The notes below the pieces were generated by a model. It saw only the letters and a list, made by a program, of their open reading frames with translations. It had not been told where the DNA came from and ran no database searches. A DNA stretch of 64,000 nucleotides from Sphingomonadales bacterium (GTDB lineage: Bacteria; Pseudomonadota; Alphaproteobacteria; Sphingomonadales; Sphingomonadaceae): contig JAFKLT010000049.1 in assembly GCA_017309275.1 (NCBI GenBank), positions 16,072 through 80,071 on the forward strand, written 5' to 3'. The translations under genes were made by a program, and so were the position numbers. Position 1 is the stretch's first letter. Each line of letters begins with the position of its first letter. Below, one piece after another: positions 37,588 through 46,879 of this stretch.

Positions 37588-38364
37588 ATGATCCTAGCCT
37601 GCCCGTCCTGCCATACGCGTTATGTCGTGCCCGATACGGCGATAGGACCCACTGGACGCACCGTGCGCTGCGCCAATTGCCGTCATAGCTGGTTTCAGGA
37701 GCCCGCGGCACCCGCCGCCACGGCGGCATCGCAGCCCCCACCGGCACCTGAACCCGCACCCGCGCCGGGCGCCGAGGAGGCTGCGCCCGCGCCAACGCCC
37801 GCGCCCGCTCCGTTTGTCGAAGAGCCTCTTGCCGAGGCCGCGTCGGCCCCGCCACCCCAGGCCTTTGCCGCGCCCGAACCGCAGATCGTCACGCCCCCCG
37901 CGGACGACGCGCCGCTTCCCTTCCGCCGTCCGCGCCGGAGCCCGGCGAAGCGCTGGACGTGGATCGCCGCCAGCGCCGCCGCGCTGATGCTTGCCGCCAC
38001 CGGCGCGCTCTATTGGTTCGGACTGCCGGGCTGGGCACAGGGGTTGGGGATTCCGGGAATGTCCGACGAGCCCGATCTGGTCATCGAACTGCCGCCGAAC
38101 CAGGATCATCGCGAGCTTGCCGACGGCACCATCTATTTCGCGGCGTCGGGTGTGATCATCAACCCGACCGATCGTGAACAGCGCGTTCCGCCGATCCTGG
38201 CCGAACTGCGCGATGCGCAGGGCACGATCGTCTATAGCTGGACGATCAAGCCGCCGGTGCGGATGCTGCCGCCGAACGAAAAGGTCAATTTCAGCGAGGC
38301 GAAGCTCGACATTCCTCGCCGTGCGACGCAGCTGACCGTCAGCTGGGCGCTACCGAAGGGCTGA
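37588..38364 (+). CDS. MJ0042-type zinc-ribbon, single-pass membrane protein
   Basis: 258 residues. The first ~36 residues are a zinc finger of the MJ0042 family: '[10 protein letters not shown]' and '[12 protein letters not shown]'. A ~75-residue Pro/Ala-rich linker leads to one membrane helix (about 128-150), then a C-terminal ~90-residue beta domain with '[19 protein letters not shown]' and '[15 protein letters not shown]', as in DUF3426/FxLYD proteins. Divergent from ftsE. The role is unknown, though family members are often near cell-division genes. Confidence 0.88.
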   Translation: MILACPSCHTRYVVPDTAIGPTGRTVRCANCRHSWFQEPAAPAATAASQPPPAPEPAPAPGAEEAAPAPTPAPAPFVEEPLAEAASAPPPQAFAAPEPQIVTPPADDAPLPFRRPRRSPAKRWTWIAASAAALMLAATGALYWFGLPGWAQGLGIPGMSDEPDLVIELPPNQDHRELADGTIYFAASGVIINPTDREQRVPPILAELRDAQGTIVYSWTIKPPVRMLPPNEKVNFSEAKLDIPRRATQLTVSWALPKG

Positions 38365-38395
38365 AAATTCCGTCTGTTACGGTGACGTCACGGCG

Positions 38396-39460
38396 TCACA
38401 GGCTGAGCGCGGCGGCGAGCGACAGGAGAAAGCTCGTCACGGTGGCGACAATGATCGGCGCAAAGCTTCGCCATCCCTGATCCAGCAGCAGGTGCAATCG
38501 CGCCTTCATCGCGGTGGCGACGATCGCGAGCAGGAGAAGTGCCGACGCGGCGGTTGCGGCCGCGCTTTGTACCGGCTTCGGGATCGCGATCAGCGAATTC
38601 ACCGCCGCGATAGCCAGAAAGCCGAGGATGAACCAGGGCAGGCGCAGCGGAATGCGCGTCTTGCCCGCGCCGCCGTCGCCGCTCCGTCCTAGCCACAGCG
38701 CGACGAGCATGAGCATCGGGGCCAGCAGCGCGACGCGCGTCAGCTTGACGATCGTCGCAACCTCGCCCGCTTGCGGAGAGAAGGAAAATCCCCCGCCAAT
38801 CGCCTGCGCGACGTCATGGATCGACGCGCCGATCAGAAAGCCGGCCTGCGCATCGGTGAGGCCGAGCTGCGCCGCGAGCACGGGGTAGAGCGTCATCGCC
38901 AGCGCGCTCGCGACGGTGATGCCGACGAGGGTGAGGGTGAAGCGCGCCTGGTCGACGCGCTTGTCGCCGATCAGCGAATAGAGCGCGAGCGCGGCCGACG
39001 CGCCGCAGATGGCGGTCGCGCCGCCGGCGAGCAGCGCGGCGTGCTTTTCCTGCGCGAACAGGCGCGCGCTCGCGACGGTAATGACGATCACGGCCAGCAT
39101 GATCAGGACCAGCAGCGCGAAGGGAAGCGGCCCGAGCTCGGCGAGCTGCGCGGCGGTGATCCGCGCGCCGACCAGGACGATCCCGATGCGCAGCGCGGTC
39201 TGCGACATCAGGTCCAGCCCTGCATGGGTGCGCTTGTCCTGCGACAGGAAGGATAGAGCCAGGCCGATGAGCAGGCCCATCAGTACCAGCGGCGCGGCGT
39301 AGTGATCGGCCAGCCACGCGGCGGCTAGCGCCGCGATCGCGGTGACGAATGCCCCCGGCAGATAGTCGCGCCATTGCCGCTTGGCAGGCGGCGCAGTCTC
39401 GAGCTGCATTTCGCCGTAAAGATCGGCGGCCATCGGCCAGCTATGGTCGGACGTCTGCAT
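38396..39460 (-). CDS. YeiH/UPF0324 family putative sulfate exporter
   Basis: 354 residues with about ten membrane helices. 'GLDLMSQTALRIGIVLVGARI', 'ICGASAALALYS' and 'IGASIHDVAQAIGGGFSFS' are the family core. Some relatives export sulfite or sulfate, but the function is mostly predicted. The N-terminus lies 100 bases before the tRNA-Arg gene. Confidence 0.88.
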   Translation of the reverse strand: MQTSDHSWPMAADLYGEMQLETAPPAKRQWRDYLPGAFVTAIAALAAAWLADHYAAPLVLMGLLIGLALSFLSQDKRTHAGLDLMSQTALRIGIVLVGARITAAQLAELGPLPFALLVLIMLAVIVITVASARLFAQEKHAALLAGGATAICGASAALALYSLIGDKRVDQARFTLTLVGITVASALAMTLYPVLAAQLGLTDAQAGFLIGASIHDVAQAIGGGFSFSPQAGEVATIVKLTRVALLAPMLMLVALWLGRSGDGGAGKTRIPLRLPWFILGFLAIAAVNSLIAIPKPVQSAAATAASALLLLAIVATAMKARLHLLLDQGWRSFAPIIVATVTSFLLSLAAALSL

Positions 39461-39560
39461 GGCTCTTCCCCCGCTCGAGCGTCGCTTCGCATATCCGCGC
39501 CTGATGGTCGATAGGCCATTGCTGGCGAGCCGCGCTCTTGCTAGAGGCCCCGCTCTACCG

Positions 39561-39637
<77 letters not shown>

Positions 39638-40116
39638 TTTCCCACAATGCCGGGCACTGAGCCCTCCTCGGCTTCCGAGACGCGTGTGGGAGCGGTGAGA
39701 GCAAACTGCCTTCGCTCCAATGCAGGTGGCCCTTAGCGCAGCTTCTGTAAGCCGCACCTTGCATATCTGCTTCGGTGCAGGGCCGGCCACACCATTACGT
39801 CTCAAAGACCTGGCGATGGGACGCTTTCGGCGACCCTGTTAGAACGGGCTTGAAGCCGCCGTCTTGGGCGACCGGCGCGACCATTCCCTTTATATCTCTG
39901 TGCGGTGCCTTGGTCCGGGCGTGTCGCTTGACGGGCGGGCCGTATTCCGAAGAATATTGCCCGGGCTTTGCGGAGCGCGCGGCCTTCGGCCTCAATCGCA
40001 ATCCGGATGCGCGGAGCGCGGCGTGAAAAATAAAATCATATTATATATCGATCCATCTTGATAATAAATCATATGATCGATATCGCTTCGTGCGACGATA
40101 TTAGGAGAGGTGGCAA
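39638..40116. other. Intergenic region between tRNA-Arg and the catabolic locus
   Basis: About 480 bases without a supportable gene. Short open frames on both strands (39775-40026 and the opposite 39795-40001) lack recognisable homology or good ribosome-binding sites. The last ~90 bases (40030-40110) are strongly AT-rich and contain the promoter of the dioxygenase gene. Confidence 0.6.
40063..40085. promoter_or_regulatory. Putative GntR operator A (dioxygenase-hydrolase promoter)
   Basis: The core ATGATCGATAT (40073-40083) sits beside the palindrome ATCATATGAT (40068-40077), about 32-50 bases before the dioxygenase ATG. It shares the nine bases ATATGATCG with the site before the gntR gene. 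A second AATCATATTATATAT stretch lies at 40035-40049. Confidence 0.45.
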
Positions 40117-40965
40117 ATGTCAGTGGAGGCTCTGGAGCAGCGTTTCGCCGAATTTCGTGAGCGCGGATATACGATTTTCGAGGGTGCTTACGACGCCGGG
40201 CAGATGCAGGCGTGGAAGGACCGCTATGACGATATGGTCCGGCGTAATACGCCGCCCGGCGCCGCCGAGCCGCGGCTGCGCGTCACCAGCGCGCTGGAGC
40301 AGGAGCCCGGACTGATGCTGCCCGCGGTCAACAATCAGGACGTCCTGGATTTTGCCGAGCGCGTGATGGGGCCTTTCGTCCAGCTCGACAATCTGACCTT
40401 CATGGCTTTCCCGTCGGAGCCCAAGGAGCAGGCGGAAGGCAAGGTCAGCTTCTGGCATCGCGACCGATGGGGCTGGATGCCCGAGGGCCCTCAATATATC
40501 CGGCCTATGGCGTGCAATGCGATCTGCTATCTGCAGGATCTTACCGACGAATATGGTCCGCTGCGTATCATCGAAGGATCGCATCGGCGAGCGGTGACGA
40601 TCGAATCGGACGCGCATCGCACCCAGCCGCATCCGGAGGAAACGGTGCTGAACGTGAAGGCGGGCGACGTGGTCTTCACGCATTGTTCGCTGCTGCACAC
40701 CGGCACGCCGAACACGTCGGGCAAGCCGCGCTATTTCTTCAGCACTTACTATAATCGCGTGGGCTTGCCGACGCGTGACAATCACAACGGGCCGGCGGTC
40801 CAGCGGATCGTCGAAGCCGCGCGGACGCGCAACGACCGCCGCCTGATGCGCCTTTTCGGCGTCGACGACCTGATCGAGGCCCGCGCCAACTGCCTGTTCC
40901 TCCGCCCCGACGAGGAAATGTGGAGCCGGTGGATCGCGGAGGACCGCGCCGCGCTCGAACAGTGA
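40117..40965 (+). CDS. Phytanoyl-CoA dioxygenase (PhyH) family Fe(II)/2-oxoglutarate oxygenase
   Basis: 282 residues with GGAGAGG before the ATG. The iron site is the HxD of 'FWHRDRWGWMP' (about residue 112) with a distal His in 'HCSLLHTGTPNTSGKPRYFF', and the Arg of that segment can bind 2-oxoglutarate. 'LQDLTDEYGPLRIIEGSH' is the PhyH family beta-turn. It hydroxylates an organic substrate using O2 and 2-oxoglutarate; the substrate is unknown. It leads the catabolic locus and overlaps the hydrolase gene start (GTGA). Confidence 0.9.
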   Translation: MSVEALEQRFAEFRERGYTIFEGAYDAGQMQAWKDRYDDMVRRNTPPGAAEPRLRVTSALEQEPGLMLPAVNNQDVLDFAERVMGPFVQLDNLTFMAFPSEPKEQAEGKVSFWHRDRWGWMPEGPQYIRPMACNAICYLQDLTDEYGPLRIIEGSHRRAVTIESDAHRTQPHPEETVLNVKAGDVVFTHCSLLHTGTPNTSGKPRYFFSTYYNRVGLPTRDNHNGPAVQRIVEAARTRNDRRLMRLFGVDDLIEARANCLFLRPDEEMWSRWIAEDRAALEQ

Positions 40966-41735
40966 CGACGGGTCTGCGAACCGCGCACCTGGGCGAGGTG
41001 CCGCTGCTATGGGCGGAGCCGGCGGGCGCCGTCGCACGTCCGCTCGTGCTTTGGCTGCATGCTTTCAGCTGGACCAAGGAAGAGGTCGCTCGCCAGCTTT
41101 CCGACCTGGCGGCGCGGGGCTTTGTCGCAGTGAGCTGGGACCTTCCGCAGCATGGCGAGCGGGGCAGCGAGACGCCCGAAGAAATCAGGCTGCGGGTCCG
41201 CAGCGATCTGCGGCGCCATTTCTGGCCCATTCTTGCCCAGGCGGTCGAGGAGGTTCCGGCGATCGTCGACTGGGCGGTCGCGCATTTCGATGTGCGGCCG
41301 AACGTGGCGATCGGCGGCGTGTCGATGGGCGGCGACATTGCGGTGGCCGCCGCGGGCATCGATCGTCGCATCGATCGTGTCGCGGCGGTCCTTGCCACGC
41401 CTGACTGGTTGCGCCCGGGTTCGATCGAGCCGCAGGGCACGGCCGACGAGGTGCAATGGGGCTTGTATCGCCGGTTCGATCCGCTGACCAACGCCGGGCA
41501 TTATAGCCATTGCCCCGAGATGCTGTTCGTATGCGGAGGCGAAGACCGACAGGTCCCTCCCGAGGGAGCCGGAGCCTTTGCCGATCTGCTGGGCGATATG
41601 TACGCGAAGCGTCACCGGCGGCTGGCAATCGCACGCGAAGGCGGGATTGCGCACCGGTTCACGCCCTGGATGTGGGCGGAGGCCATGGCGTGGTTCGAGG
41701 CCGGTCTGGCCGCCGACCTCGGGCCGTCCCGCTAG
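40962..41735 (+). CDS. Alpha/beta hydrolase, probable carboxylesterase
   Basis: 257 residues from a GTG that overlaps the dioxygenase stop by four bases; the frame further upstream is antisense-like filler. Core motifs are 'VLWLHAFSWTKEEVARQL', 'AVSWDLPQHGERG', the nucleophile elbow 'GGVSMGGDIAVAA' and 'GGEDRQVPPEGA' for the acid residue. No lid domain or signal peptide, so it acts in the cytoplasm. Coupled translation with the dioxygenase suggests that both act on one substrate. Confidence 0.85.
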   Translation: MTTGLRTAHLGEVPLLWAEPAGAVARPLVLWLHAFSWTKEEVARQLSDLAARGFVAVSWDLPQHGERGSETPEEIRLRVRSDLRRHFWPILAQAVEEVPAIVDWAVAHFDVRPNVAIGGVSMGGDIAVAAAGIDRRIDRVAAVLATPDWLRPGSIEPQGTADEVQWGLYRRFDPLTNAGHYSHCPEMLFVCGGEDRQVPPEGAGAFADLLGDMYAKRHRRLAIAREGGIAHRFTPWMWAEAMAWFEAGLAADLGPSR

Positions 41736-41796
41736 CCCAATATGGCACGACCGATCGGGGGAATGGCGGAGCGGCTTGACGTCAAAAATAATTAGG

Positions 41797-41818
41797 CATA
41801 TTAAATGATCTGTATATA
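41797..41818. promoter_or_regulatory. Putative GntR operator B (receptor promoter)
   Basis: Core ATGATCTGTATAT (41805-41817) in an AT-rich island 103 bases before the TonB-dependent receptor start. It matches the other three sites in the ATGAT core followed by TATA/ATAT. Confidence 0.4.
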
Positions 41819-41920
41819 GAGAAACAATATGCTATTATAGTGCGCCGTGGCGGGGATTGCGCGGCCTTAAGATAACGATAATCGGTCGGAATTGCTGGCC
41901 GGCCAAAATGGGAGGAAGGC

Positions 41921-44572
41921 ATGTTGCGTAAAGCGCTACTAATATCCGCATCTGCGATGGCGATAACGTCGCTGACGGGCGTTGCGCACGCTCAGGAGCG
42001 GGCGAGTGAAGCGTCGGGGCAGGGGACCGACGATCAGGAAATCATCGTCACCGGCGTCTTCAGTGCGACCTCGATCGAACGCGCGCCGATTTCGATTACC
42101 GCCGTCACCGAAGATGTGCTGAAGCGCCAGGCGCCGATCAGCTCTGCGGACGCGCTGAAGAGCGTTCCCGGCGTGTTCGTCAACTCCTCGCTGGGCGAAA
42201 TTCGCAACATCGTCTTTTCCCGCGGCGTCTCGGCACGCTCGCTCGAGGCTGCCGGCGGCTATTTCTATGTCTCGCTGCAGGAGGACGGCCTGCCTGTCGA
42301 ACCGGTGACGGCAACGAACTTCGGCCCCGACTATTTCAGCCGCCTCGACCTGATGAACAACCGCATCGAGGCGCTGCGCGGCGGGACCGCGGTGGTCACC
42401 GGCGCGAACGCTCCGGGCGGTATCTTCAACTATATCTCGAAGACCGGGAAATCGGCGCCGGGCACGCAGTTCCAGTTCAAGGGCGGGCTTGAGGGCGACG
42501 GCAAATCGCCGCTCTATCGCTTCGACGCCTATACGGGCGGCCAAATCGGCGACAGCGACGTCTATTATGCGCTCGGCGGTTTCTATCGCGCCAGCGATGG
42601 GGCTCGCTATCCGGGCTACAAGCTCAACAAGGGTGGCCAGATTCGCGGCAATCTGTTGTGGGATTATGGTGCAGGGTCGCTCACGATCCGCGGGAAATAT
42701 CTGAACGACCATAACGGCTGGTTCGAGACGCTGCCCGCGCGCAACTTCAAGGATCCGAAGATCCTGGCGCCTTACACCAATCTGTCCTCGGTGCTGCCCC
42801 CGGCATCGCCGCACAGCTATGCAGAATTCGGCACTGGCAAGATCCGCAACTGGGACGGATCGGAACTCGTCAAGAGCACCGCCGTGGCCTTTGACGTGAA
42901 CTGGCGTCATGACCTGACCGACAATATCCAGATCAGCAACAACTTCCGCTTTTCTCGGAACAAGGCGCACTGGAACACGGTGGCGGTCAACTTTGCGACG
43001 CCGCTGACCGATGCCGATGGTGGTATCCGCACGATCCAGAGCACCAACGGGATCGACGGCACCTATACCTATCGCCTTCCCGACGGAACGGTCGCCGCCG
43101 TGGTGTCGCAGGTGGGCGCGACGCGCACGCTGGTCGTGAACAACCTGCCCAACCAGAATATCCTCACCGGCGGCATCATGGCGGGTCTGGCCTATCAGCC
43201 GGATTTCCGGTCGCAGACGTTCCAGGATCAGCTGACGATATCGGGAACCTTCGGGCGCCATCATCTCGCGCTTGGGGCCTATTTCGACAAGTCCACCTTT
43301 CACCAGCGCTTCTCGGGCGCCGGTGGCGGCATCATGACCCTCGAGCCGCGGCCGGTGCTCTTGAGCACGACGCTGACGCGCCCCGACGGGTCGGTCTATC
43401 TCGTCACCGATTCGTCGGGGTGGGCGGGCATCGGCCAGGGCCTCGCCATTCGCGAGAGCGGGACCAAGATGACCGACATCTCGATCTATGGCGGTGATAC
43501 CTGGGAGGCGACCGACAAGCTCACCATCGATATCGGCGCCCGCTACGAAAGCCTGCGGTACGACTCCTTCACCTATCTGCCCGTGGCTTTCACCGGCAAC
43601 AAGCTGACCACCGGCGGGCGCGATGGCAATGTGCTGACGCTCTACGACAATGCAACCACGGCGCGCGGTGCACGGCTGCCCTTCAAGCGCAAATATGATT
43701 ATTTCGCTTTCTCGGGTTCGGCCGCCTATCAACTCACCGATACGTTCCAGGCCTATGTCCGATACACCAGCGGCAAAAAGGCGCCCGATTTCGGCATTCT
43801 GTCGGGGATCACGACGCCTGCGGCGATCGCGACGATCTTCCCCTCAGCTGAGAAGATCCAGCAGATCGAGATGGGACTGAAGTATCGCGACAATGGCATG
43901 TTCATTCAGGCTTTTCCGTTCTGGAGCAAGAATTCGAACATCGCGGACAATCAGACCTTCACCTACAAGGCTGGGACGCCGAACGCGGGCACCAACTATT
44001 CGCCGCCGCCGGTCTTCGGCCAGGTCGAAACCTATGGCATCGAGATTTCGGGCGACTTCGATCTGACCAGCCAGCTGAATCTGCATGCCGACCTGACGCT
44101 GCAGGATCCGAAGTCGAAGGGGTTCAGCACCTATACCCAGGGGCCCAAAGGCGACGGGACCGACGATATCGTCAGCACCGTCCCGCCGGGAACGGCGGAC
44201 AATAATCCAAAGATCATCGCCCGCGCGACGGCGACATATCGCCCGATCGAGGCGCTGTCGCTCTTCGCCACCTATTCCTATCTCGGCAAGCGCGCCGCGA
44301 ACCGCCGCGACGCCTGGTATCTGCCCGGCTTCAGCACGGTCGACGTCGGTATTGCGTGGGATGTGAACAGCAATTTCAGCGTCCAGGGTAATGTCACCAA
44401 CCTGTTCAACACCGTCGGCATCATGGGCTGGGCGAAGGGCGGCAGCCTGCTGACCGCGCTCGACCGACAGACGCTGACACCGGCGCAGGTGGCGGCCGAT
44501 CCCAACCAGCTGTTCTCGGTCCTGCCGAACCAGCCGCGGGCATTCTATCTTACGCTCTCGCTGAAGCTCTGA
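41921..44572 (+). CDS. TonB-dependent receptor of the catabolic locus
   Basis: 883 residues with GGGAGGAAGG before the ATG. Signal peptide ends at 'GVAHAQ'; TonB-box region 'DDQEIIVTGVFSATSIERAP'; plug with 'LMNNRIEALRGGTAVVTGAN' and 'APGGIFNYISKTGKSAPG'. The barrel ends in '..AFYLTLSLKL'. The plug resembles the siderophore/oligosaccharide-type receptors, not the FyuA group at 27490. It is placed between enzyme genes and an MFS permease, so it probably imports the substrate of this locus. Confidence 0.95.
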   Translation: MLRKALLISASAMAITSLTGVAHAQERASEASGQGTDDQEIIVTGVFSATSIERAPISITAVTEDVLKRQAPISSADALKSVPGVFVNSSLGEIRNIVFSRGVSARSLEAAGGYFYVSLQEDGLPVEPVTATNFGPDYFSRLDLMNNRIEALRGGTAVVTGANAPGGIFNYISKTGKSAPGTQFQFKGGLEGDGKSPLYRFDAYTGGQIGDSDVYYALGGFYRASDGARYPGYKLNKGGQIRGNLLWDYGAGSLTIRGKYLNDHNGWFETLPARNFKDPKILAPYTNLSSVLPPASPHSYAEFGTGKIRNWDGSELVKSTAVAFDVNWRHDLTDNIQISNNFRFSRNKAHWNTVAVNFATPLTDADGGIRTIQSTNGIDGTYTYRLPDGTVAAVVSQVGATRTLVVNNLPNQNILTGGIMAGLAYQPDFRSQTFQDQLTISGTFGRHHLALGAYFDKSTFHQRFSGAGGGIMTLEPRPVLLSTTLTRPDGSVYLVTDSSGWAGIGQGLAIRESGTKMTDISIYGGDTWEATDKLTIDIGARYESLRYDSFTYLPVAFTGNKLTTGGRDGNVLTLYDNATTARGARLPFKRKYDYFAFSGSAAYQLTDTFQAYVRYTSGKKAPDFGILSGITTPAAIATIFPSAEKIQQIEMGLKYRDNGMFIQAFPFWSKNSNIADNQTFTYKAGTPNAGTNYSPPPVFGQVETYGIEISGDFDLTSQLNLHADLTLQDPKSKGFSTYTQGPKGDGTDDIVSTVPPGTADNNPKIIARATATYRPIEALSLFATYSYLGKRAANRRDAWYLPGFSTVDVGIAWDVNSNFSVQGNVTNLFNTVGIMGWAKGGSLLTALDRQTLTPAQVAADPNQLFSVLPNQPRAFYLTLSLKL

Positions 44573-44701
44573 GCGAATGCGCATTGGTCCGCGGTCCGCG
44601 GTCGGCCGAAAGCTTGTTGCGAGCGCACGGGCGATGGTTAGACGGGGCCGCGGATCATCTGCGCATGGCGGTTTGACGTGTTGGCGGGAAAGGGCGGGCA
44701 G

Positions 44702-46036
44702 ATGAATGACGTGAGCGACCCGTCGCCGAGAACGAGAGGCCTGCTCTCGGGCTGGCCGCTCGTTGCCGTCCTGATGCTTTTCTATTTTCTGTCGTTCGTC
44801 GATCGTGCGCTGATCTCGCTGATGGTCGAACCGATCCAGCGCGATCTCAACTTCACCGATGTGGAGATGGGGCTGCTTCTCGGGCCGGCGTTCGGCATTT
44901 TCTATGCCGCCGCGGGCATTCCCATCGGGCGGCTGATGGATCGCTATTCCAAGCGCTGGCTGTGCATGGCCGTCGTAGCCTTTTGGGGCCTTTCGACTGC
45001 GGTGTCGGGCATGGCGACCAATTTCTCGATCTTCTTCCTCAGCCGGCTCGGCCTCGGGGCAGGGGAGGCGGGACTGTCGCCCGCCGCCTATTCGCTGATG
45101 GCCGAACAGGTGCCCCGCCAGCGGCTCGCCACCGCCTATTCCTTTTACACCGTCGGCGCCTTTGCCGGCGGCGGCCTGGCGATCGTGGGCGGCGGGTGGC
45201 TGGTCCACAAGCTCGCCAGCGAAGGCATGATCGCGGTGCCGTTGCTGGGGCAATTCTACCCGTGGCAGCTTACCTTCCTGATCGTCGGCACGCTGACGAT
45301 CCTGGCCGCGCCACTGGCGCTGCTGTTGCGGGAGAATGTGCATCCGGCGGCATCCGAAGCGGCGGCTACCGGCGGGCCGGCGCGGAAATCGGGGCTGTTT
45401 GCGTTGATCCGCACCGACCCCGCTTTTTACCTTGGCTATCCTTTCGCCTTCGGTTCGGTGAATGTCATCGTCACGGCGTTCCACGTCTGGACGCCGACCT
45501 TCATGTCGCGAACCTATGGGTGGCCGATCGAAAAGGTCGGCCTCGCCTATGGCACGACGCAGGGGGGCGCCGGCGTGATCGGGCTGCTCGCGATGGGCTG
45601 GCTCGTCGAGCGTCTCTATAATCGCGGGATGCTCGACGCGCATGCGAAGGTCCCGGCGATCGCGCTATGCTTTTCGATCCCGGCGATGATCGGCGGCATA
45701 TTGTCGGGCAGTCCGACGGCTTTCCTGCTCGCGTCGCTTCTCTTCTGGGGCGCGACGTACACCTATGCGGGCTATGCGCCGGCGGCGCTGCAACTCGGGA
45801 CGCCGGCCTCGCTGCGGGCCAGCGTCGGCGCGGTCTATGTCACCTTCCTGTCGGTGATGGGTCTGTTCATCGGGCCCACGATGGTAAGCTGGTTCACCGA
45901 AGGTGTTCTGCACGACAAGTCGAAGATCGGCCTGTCGCTCGTCTTCGTGATGGTCATCTGGACGCCAATCGCGATCGCTTCGCTGCTTTTCGTCGCCAGG
46001 CGGCTGCGCACCAGACACGCCCGCGATATGCTGTGA
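44702..46036 (+). CDS. MFS transporter, spinster-type
   Basis: 444 residues from ATG 44702 (an in-frame TTG at 44678 is less likely), with AGGGCGGGCAG upstream. Twelve predicted helices; 'LFYFLSFVDRALISLMVEPI', 'GLLLGPAFGIFYAAAGIPIG' and 'RLGLGAGEAGLSPAAYSLMA' are those of the Spns-like group common beside TonB-dependent receptors in sphingomonads. It would carry the substrate from the periplasm to the cytoplasm. Confidence 0.9.
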   Translation: MNDVSDPSPRTRGLLSGWPLVAVLMLFYFLSFVDRALISLMVEPIQRDLNFTDVEMGLLLGPAFGIFYAAAGIPIGRLMDRYSKRWLCMAVVAFWGLSTAVSGMATNFSIFFLSRLGLGAGEAGLSPAAYSLMAEQVPRQRLATAYSFYTVGAFAGGGLAIVGGGWLVHKLASEGMIAVPLLGQFYPWQLTFLIVGTLTILAAPLALLLRENVHPAASEAAATGGPARKSGLFALIRTDPAFYLGYPFAFGSVNVIVTAFHVWTPTFMSRTYGWPIEKVGLAYGTTQGGAGVIGLLAMGWLVERLYNRGMLDAHAKVPAIALCFSIPAMIGGILSGSPTAFLLASLLFWGATYTYAGYAPAALQLGTPASLRASVGAVYVTFLSVMGLFIGPTMVSWFTEGVLHDKSKIGLSLVFVMVIWTPIAIASLLFVARRLRTRHARDML

Positions 46037-46047
46037 CGGCGAGAGCG

Positions 46048-46782
46048 TCAGCGCTTCGATTGTCCGCGCGCTTCGCTTCCCTTCGCTTTCGACACGCGGG
46101 CCACGGTGCCCTTCGAATAGTCGATCAGTTTGCGCATCGCAACGCGGGCTTCGGCCCCGTTACGATCGACGATCGCATCGAGGATCGCCTTGTGCATCGC
46201 GAGCGAATGTTCTGTGCCGTCGGGGTTGTCGGCGCCGATGCGAAAGCTGATGACCAGCGCCGATTCAACGACTCGCCCCAACGACGCGAATAGGTCGTTG
46301 CCCGACGCCTCGATGATCGCGCGGTGAAAAGCCAGGTCGGATTCGATGCTGTCATGGGTGCGTCCTGCCGCGGCCATCGCGTCAAATGCCTCGCCCATGC
46401 GGCGGAAGTCCTGAAGCTTGGCGCGCGACGCGGCAAGAAAGGCGGCGGTCGGTTCGACCATGTGGCGCAGCTCGTACAATTGCTCGAGCACCGCGTCGCG
46501 GTCCTCCGAACGCAACCGCCATTCGAGGATGTCCGGGTCGAGGAAATTCCAGTTCTCGCGCGGGAGTACGAATGTGCCCGCCTTGGGCCGCGCATCGACG
46601 AGCCCCTTGGCCGCCAGCACGCGCAATGCTTCGCGCAACACGGTGCGACTGACACCTAGCCGAGCGCAACATTCCTCTTGTCCCGGGAGCGTCGCCCCAG
46701 GGGCAAATTCGCCGGACAGGATGGCTTGACCCAGATCCTGGATCACGCGGCCGTGCAGTCCTTTGCTTTCAACGGCTTTCAT
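46048..46782 (-). CDS. GntR family regulator, FadR/FCD subfamily
   Basis: 244 residues. Winged-helix N-terminus (about 8-75) with 'ILSGEFAPGATLPGQEECCARLGVSRTVLREAL', best seen in pieces 'LGVSRTVLREALRVLAAKG'. 'ENWNFLDPDILEWRLRSED' links to the FCD domain, a wording common in regulators of sugar-acid pathways such as DgoR. Metal/ligand residues are in 'SDLAFHRAIIEASGN' and 'AMHKAILDAIVD'. It probably senses a sugar-acid-like intermediate and represses this locus. An AT-rich site before its own gene suggests autoregulation. Confidence 0.92.
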   Translation of the reverse strand: MKAVESKGLHGRVIQDLGQAILSGEFAPGATLPGQEECCARLGVSRTVLREALRVLAAKGLVDARPKAGTFVLPRENWNFLDPDILEWRLRSEDRDAVLEQLYELRHMVEPTAAFLAASRAKLQDFRRMGEAFDAMAAAGRTHDSIESDLAFHRAIIEASGNDLFASLGRVVESALVISFRIGADNPDGTEHSLAMHKAILDAIVDRNGAEARVAMRKLIDYSKGTVARVSKAKGSEARGQSKR

Positions 46783-46827
46783 TGGCTTGTGGTTCGCCCA
46801 TTAACATATGAATCGCGTGATTTATGG

Positions 46828-46850
46828 CACATAAATATGATCGAATATAG
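46828..46850. promoter_or_regulatory. Putative GntR operator C (gntR promoter)
   Basis: Core ATGATCGAATAT (46837-46848), sharing ATATGATCG with operator A, 46-68 bases before the gntR start. It lies between gntR and the lldD stop. Confidence 0.45.
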
Positions 46851-46879
46851 AGCGCCGCGGCAGCGGCTCGATCGGAGTG

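Noticed and set aside
39775-40026. Possible small genes on either strand after tRNA-Arg
   Set aside because: No ribosome-binding site, no recognisable family, and the two frames overlap antiparallel; treated as intergenic.
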